A DNA stretch of 64,000 nucleotides from Auritidibacter sp. Marseille-P8566 (GTDB lineage: Bacteria > Actinomycetota > Actinomycetes > Actinomycetales > Microbacteriaceae), in assembly GCA_945895375.1 (NCBI GenBank), contig CAMDEE010000003.1, positions 117,342 to 181,341 of the forward strand, given 5' to 3'. Shown in pieces: positions 63,411 through 64,000 of this stretch. Position 1 is the first letter of the stretch, and the number at the start of each line of letters is the position of its first letter. The notes beneath the pieces are model-generated. The model ran no database searches and was not told the DNA's origin. It saw only the letters and a program-made list of their open reading frames with translations. Both the position numbers and the translations under genes were made by a program.

Positions 63411-63956
63411 CTAAACCAGGTGTTTACGCACTAAAACAAAGCCATCCTCTAAATTTGTTACCTTCTCGAAACCTCTCCTAGAGAACATCTCTAAAGAACC
63501 TCGATAGCTCTTGTCGCCATAGGAATTCTCATTAGGCCCTGCTTCAGCTGCCTCAAAACCTCTAGAAGAAAGATCTTCAAGTATCAGATCCAGCATCATG
63601 CCGGATAAGCCTTGACCTCTATGAGCAGGGTCAACATTGAAACAAAGTATGCGTGCAACTTTTTCATCTGCTCCTGGTAATCCTGGATAAAGAAGTGAAC
63701 TACCAGCTGCGCACCAGCCAACGACCTTGTCACCTTCGTAAACTAGGTAGCCATCCATATCGCCAGTCTCAACTCTGGAACAAGCAGATGCTCTGTTTGT
63801 TTCAGCCTTACCCCCCTGAACATCGTTCTGCTCTGGGGTATTCAGATAAAACTGACAGTAACAACCATCCCAGTTAGGGTCATCTAGAAAAGCACGGTGA
63901 TCAAAGTAAGCAAGGAAATCATCTAAGGTTTCAACACTTAGTCTTTTGATTTCCAT
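63411..63956 (-). CDS. GNAT family N-acetyltransferase
   Basis: A 181-residue acetyltransferase starting at ATG 63956 (MEIKRLSVETL); an in-frame TTG at 63974 adds six residues. The acetyl-CoA motif is ILCFNVDPAHRGQGLSGMMLDLIL, and YEGDKVVGWCAAGS is strand 4. The N-terminal part carries the cysteine- and Trp-rich DDPNWDGCYCQFYLN, seen in a group of actinobacterial GNATs. Substrate unknown. It is the last complete gene in the window. Confidence 0.85.
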   Translation of the reverse strand: MEIKRLSVETLDDFLAYFDHRAFLDDPNWDGCYCQFYLNTPEQNDVQGGKAETNRASACSRVETGDMDGYLVYEGDKVVGWCAAGSSLLYPGLPGADEKVARILCFNVDPAHRGQGLSGMMLDLILEDLSSRGFEAAEAGPNENSYGDKSYRGSLEMFSRRGFEKVTNLEDGFVLVRKHLV

Positions 63957-64000
63957 GTAACTACTTAAACCCAAGCTCCAAGGATTACACCAGCGATAGT

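Noticed and set aside
1..64000. CRISPR arrays, insertion sequences, prophage or integrative elements
   Set aside because: No regularly spaced repeats, transposase or integrase frames, or flanking direct repeats were seen. The single tRNA gene is not followed by an integrase.

Overview
The window is a gene-dense piece of an actinobacterial chromosome. The base composition is moderate to low in GC by eye. It carries no insertion sequence, prophage or CRISPR. Actinobacterial markers are a fused 2-oxoglutarate decarboxylase (kgd), a mycothiol-type PIG-L deacetylase, a SigR/RsrA-type sigma/anti-sigma pair next to aroA-rsgA-hisN, a Flp/Tad pilus cluster with tiny secreted subunits, and a tmRNA tag ending in ALAA. 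Small intergenic gaps, many 4-bp gene overlaps and a heliorhodopsin point to a streamlined aquatic lineage, probably a freshwater Microbacteriaceae (Luna-type) or a relative. The genus cannot be fixed from this window.

Layout. 1-4544: dapC (cut by the window edge), fdxA, a PIG-L deacetylase and typA on the minus strand. 4707-18062: two peptide-type ABC importers on the minus strand. One has an OppC-OppD-OppF triple fusion. Both have oversized OppB permeases. A PH-domain membrane protein gene is inserted on the opposite strand. 18262-23344: a cobalamin riboswitch followed by five tightly packed genes: an alpha-helical-barrel lipoprotein, a small secreted beta-type protein, EcfT, a fused EcfA-EcfA and an S component. 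I read this as a B12 importer with a split, transcobalamin-like capture module. 23341-28039: a minus-strand array of DoxX, heliorhodopsin, isochorismatase-like hydrolase, anti-sigma factor, ECF sigma factor and two unknown membrane proteins. 28122-31897: ssrA, smpB, ftsX, ftsE, prfB. 31964-36819: an MFS permease and a Tad pilus operon, including a 51-residue pilin-like protein. 36904-44348: tRNA-Leu(UAG), a subtilisin-like protease, a GNAT acetyltransferase, ung, an M20 amidohydrolase, metY and metX. 44329-53541: a GT87-like membrane protein, an OYE-family oxidoreductase, two CNNM/CorC proteins, kgd and an SGNH-like protein. 53578-57802: rsrA-like and sigR-like genes divergent from aroA-rsgA-hisN. 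57799-63956: an exported flavoprotein, gamma-glutamyltransferase, an SDR, a SipW-type signal peptidase with a likely substrate, and a second GNAT.

The two regions most worth pursuing adjoin each other. The first is the riboswitch-headed ECF operon at 18262-23344. The second is the heliorhodopsin array at 23341-26633, where a light-absorbing membrane protein lies directly downstream of an ECF sigma/anti-sigma pair and an isochorismatase-like enzyme. Other recurring themes are leaderless start sites (a -10-like hexamer 6-7 nt before the start codon) and convergent genes that share stop codons in exact 4-bp overlaps.
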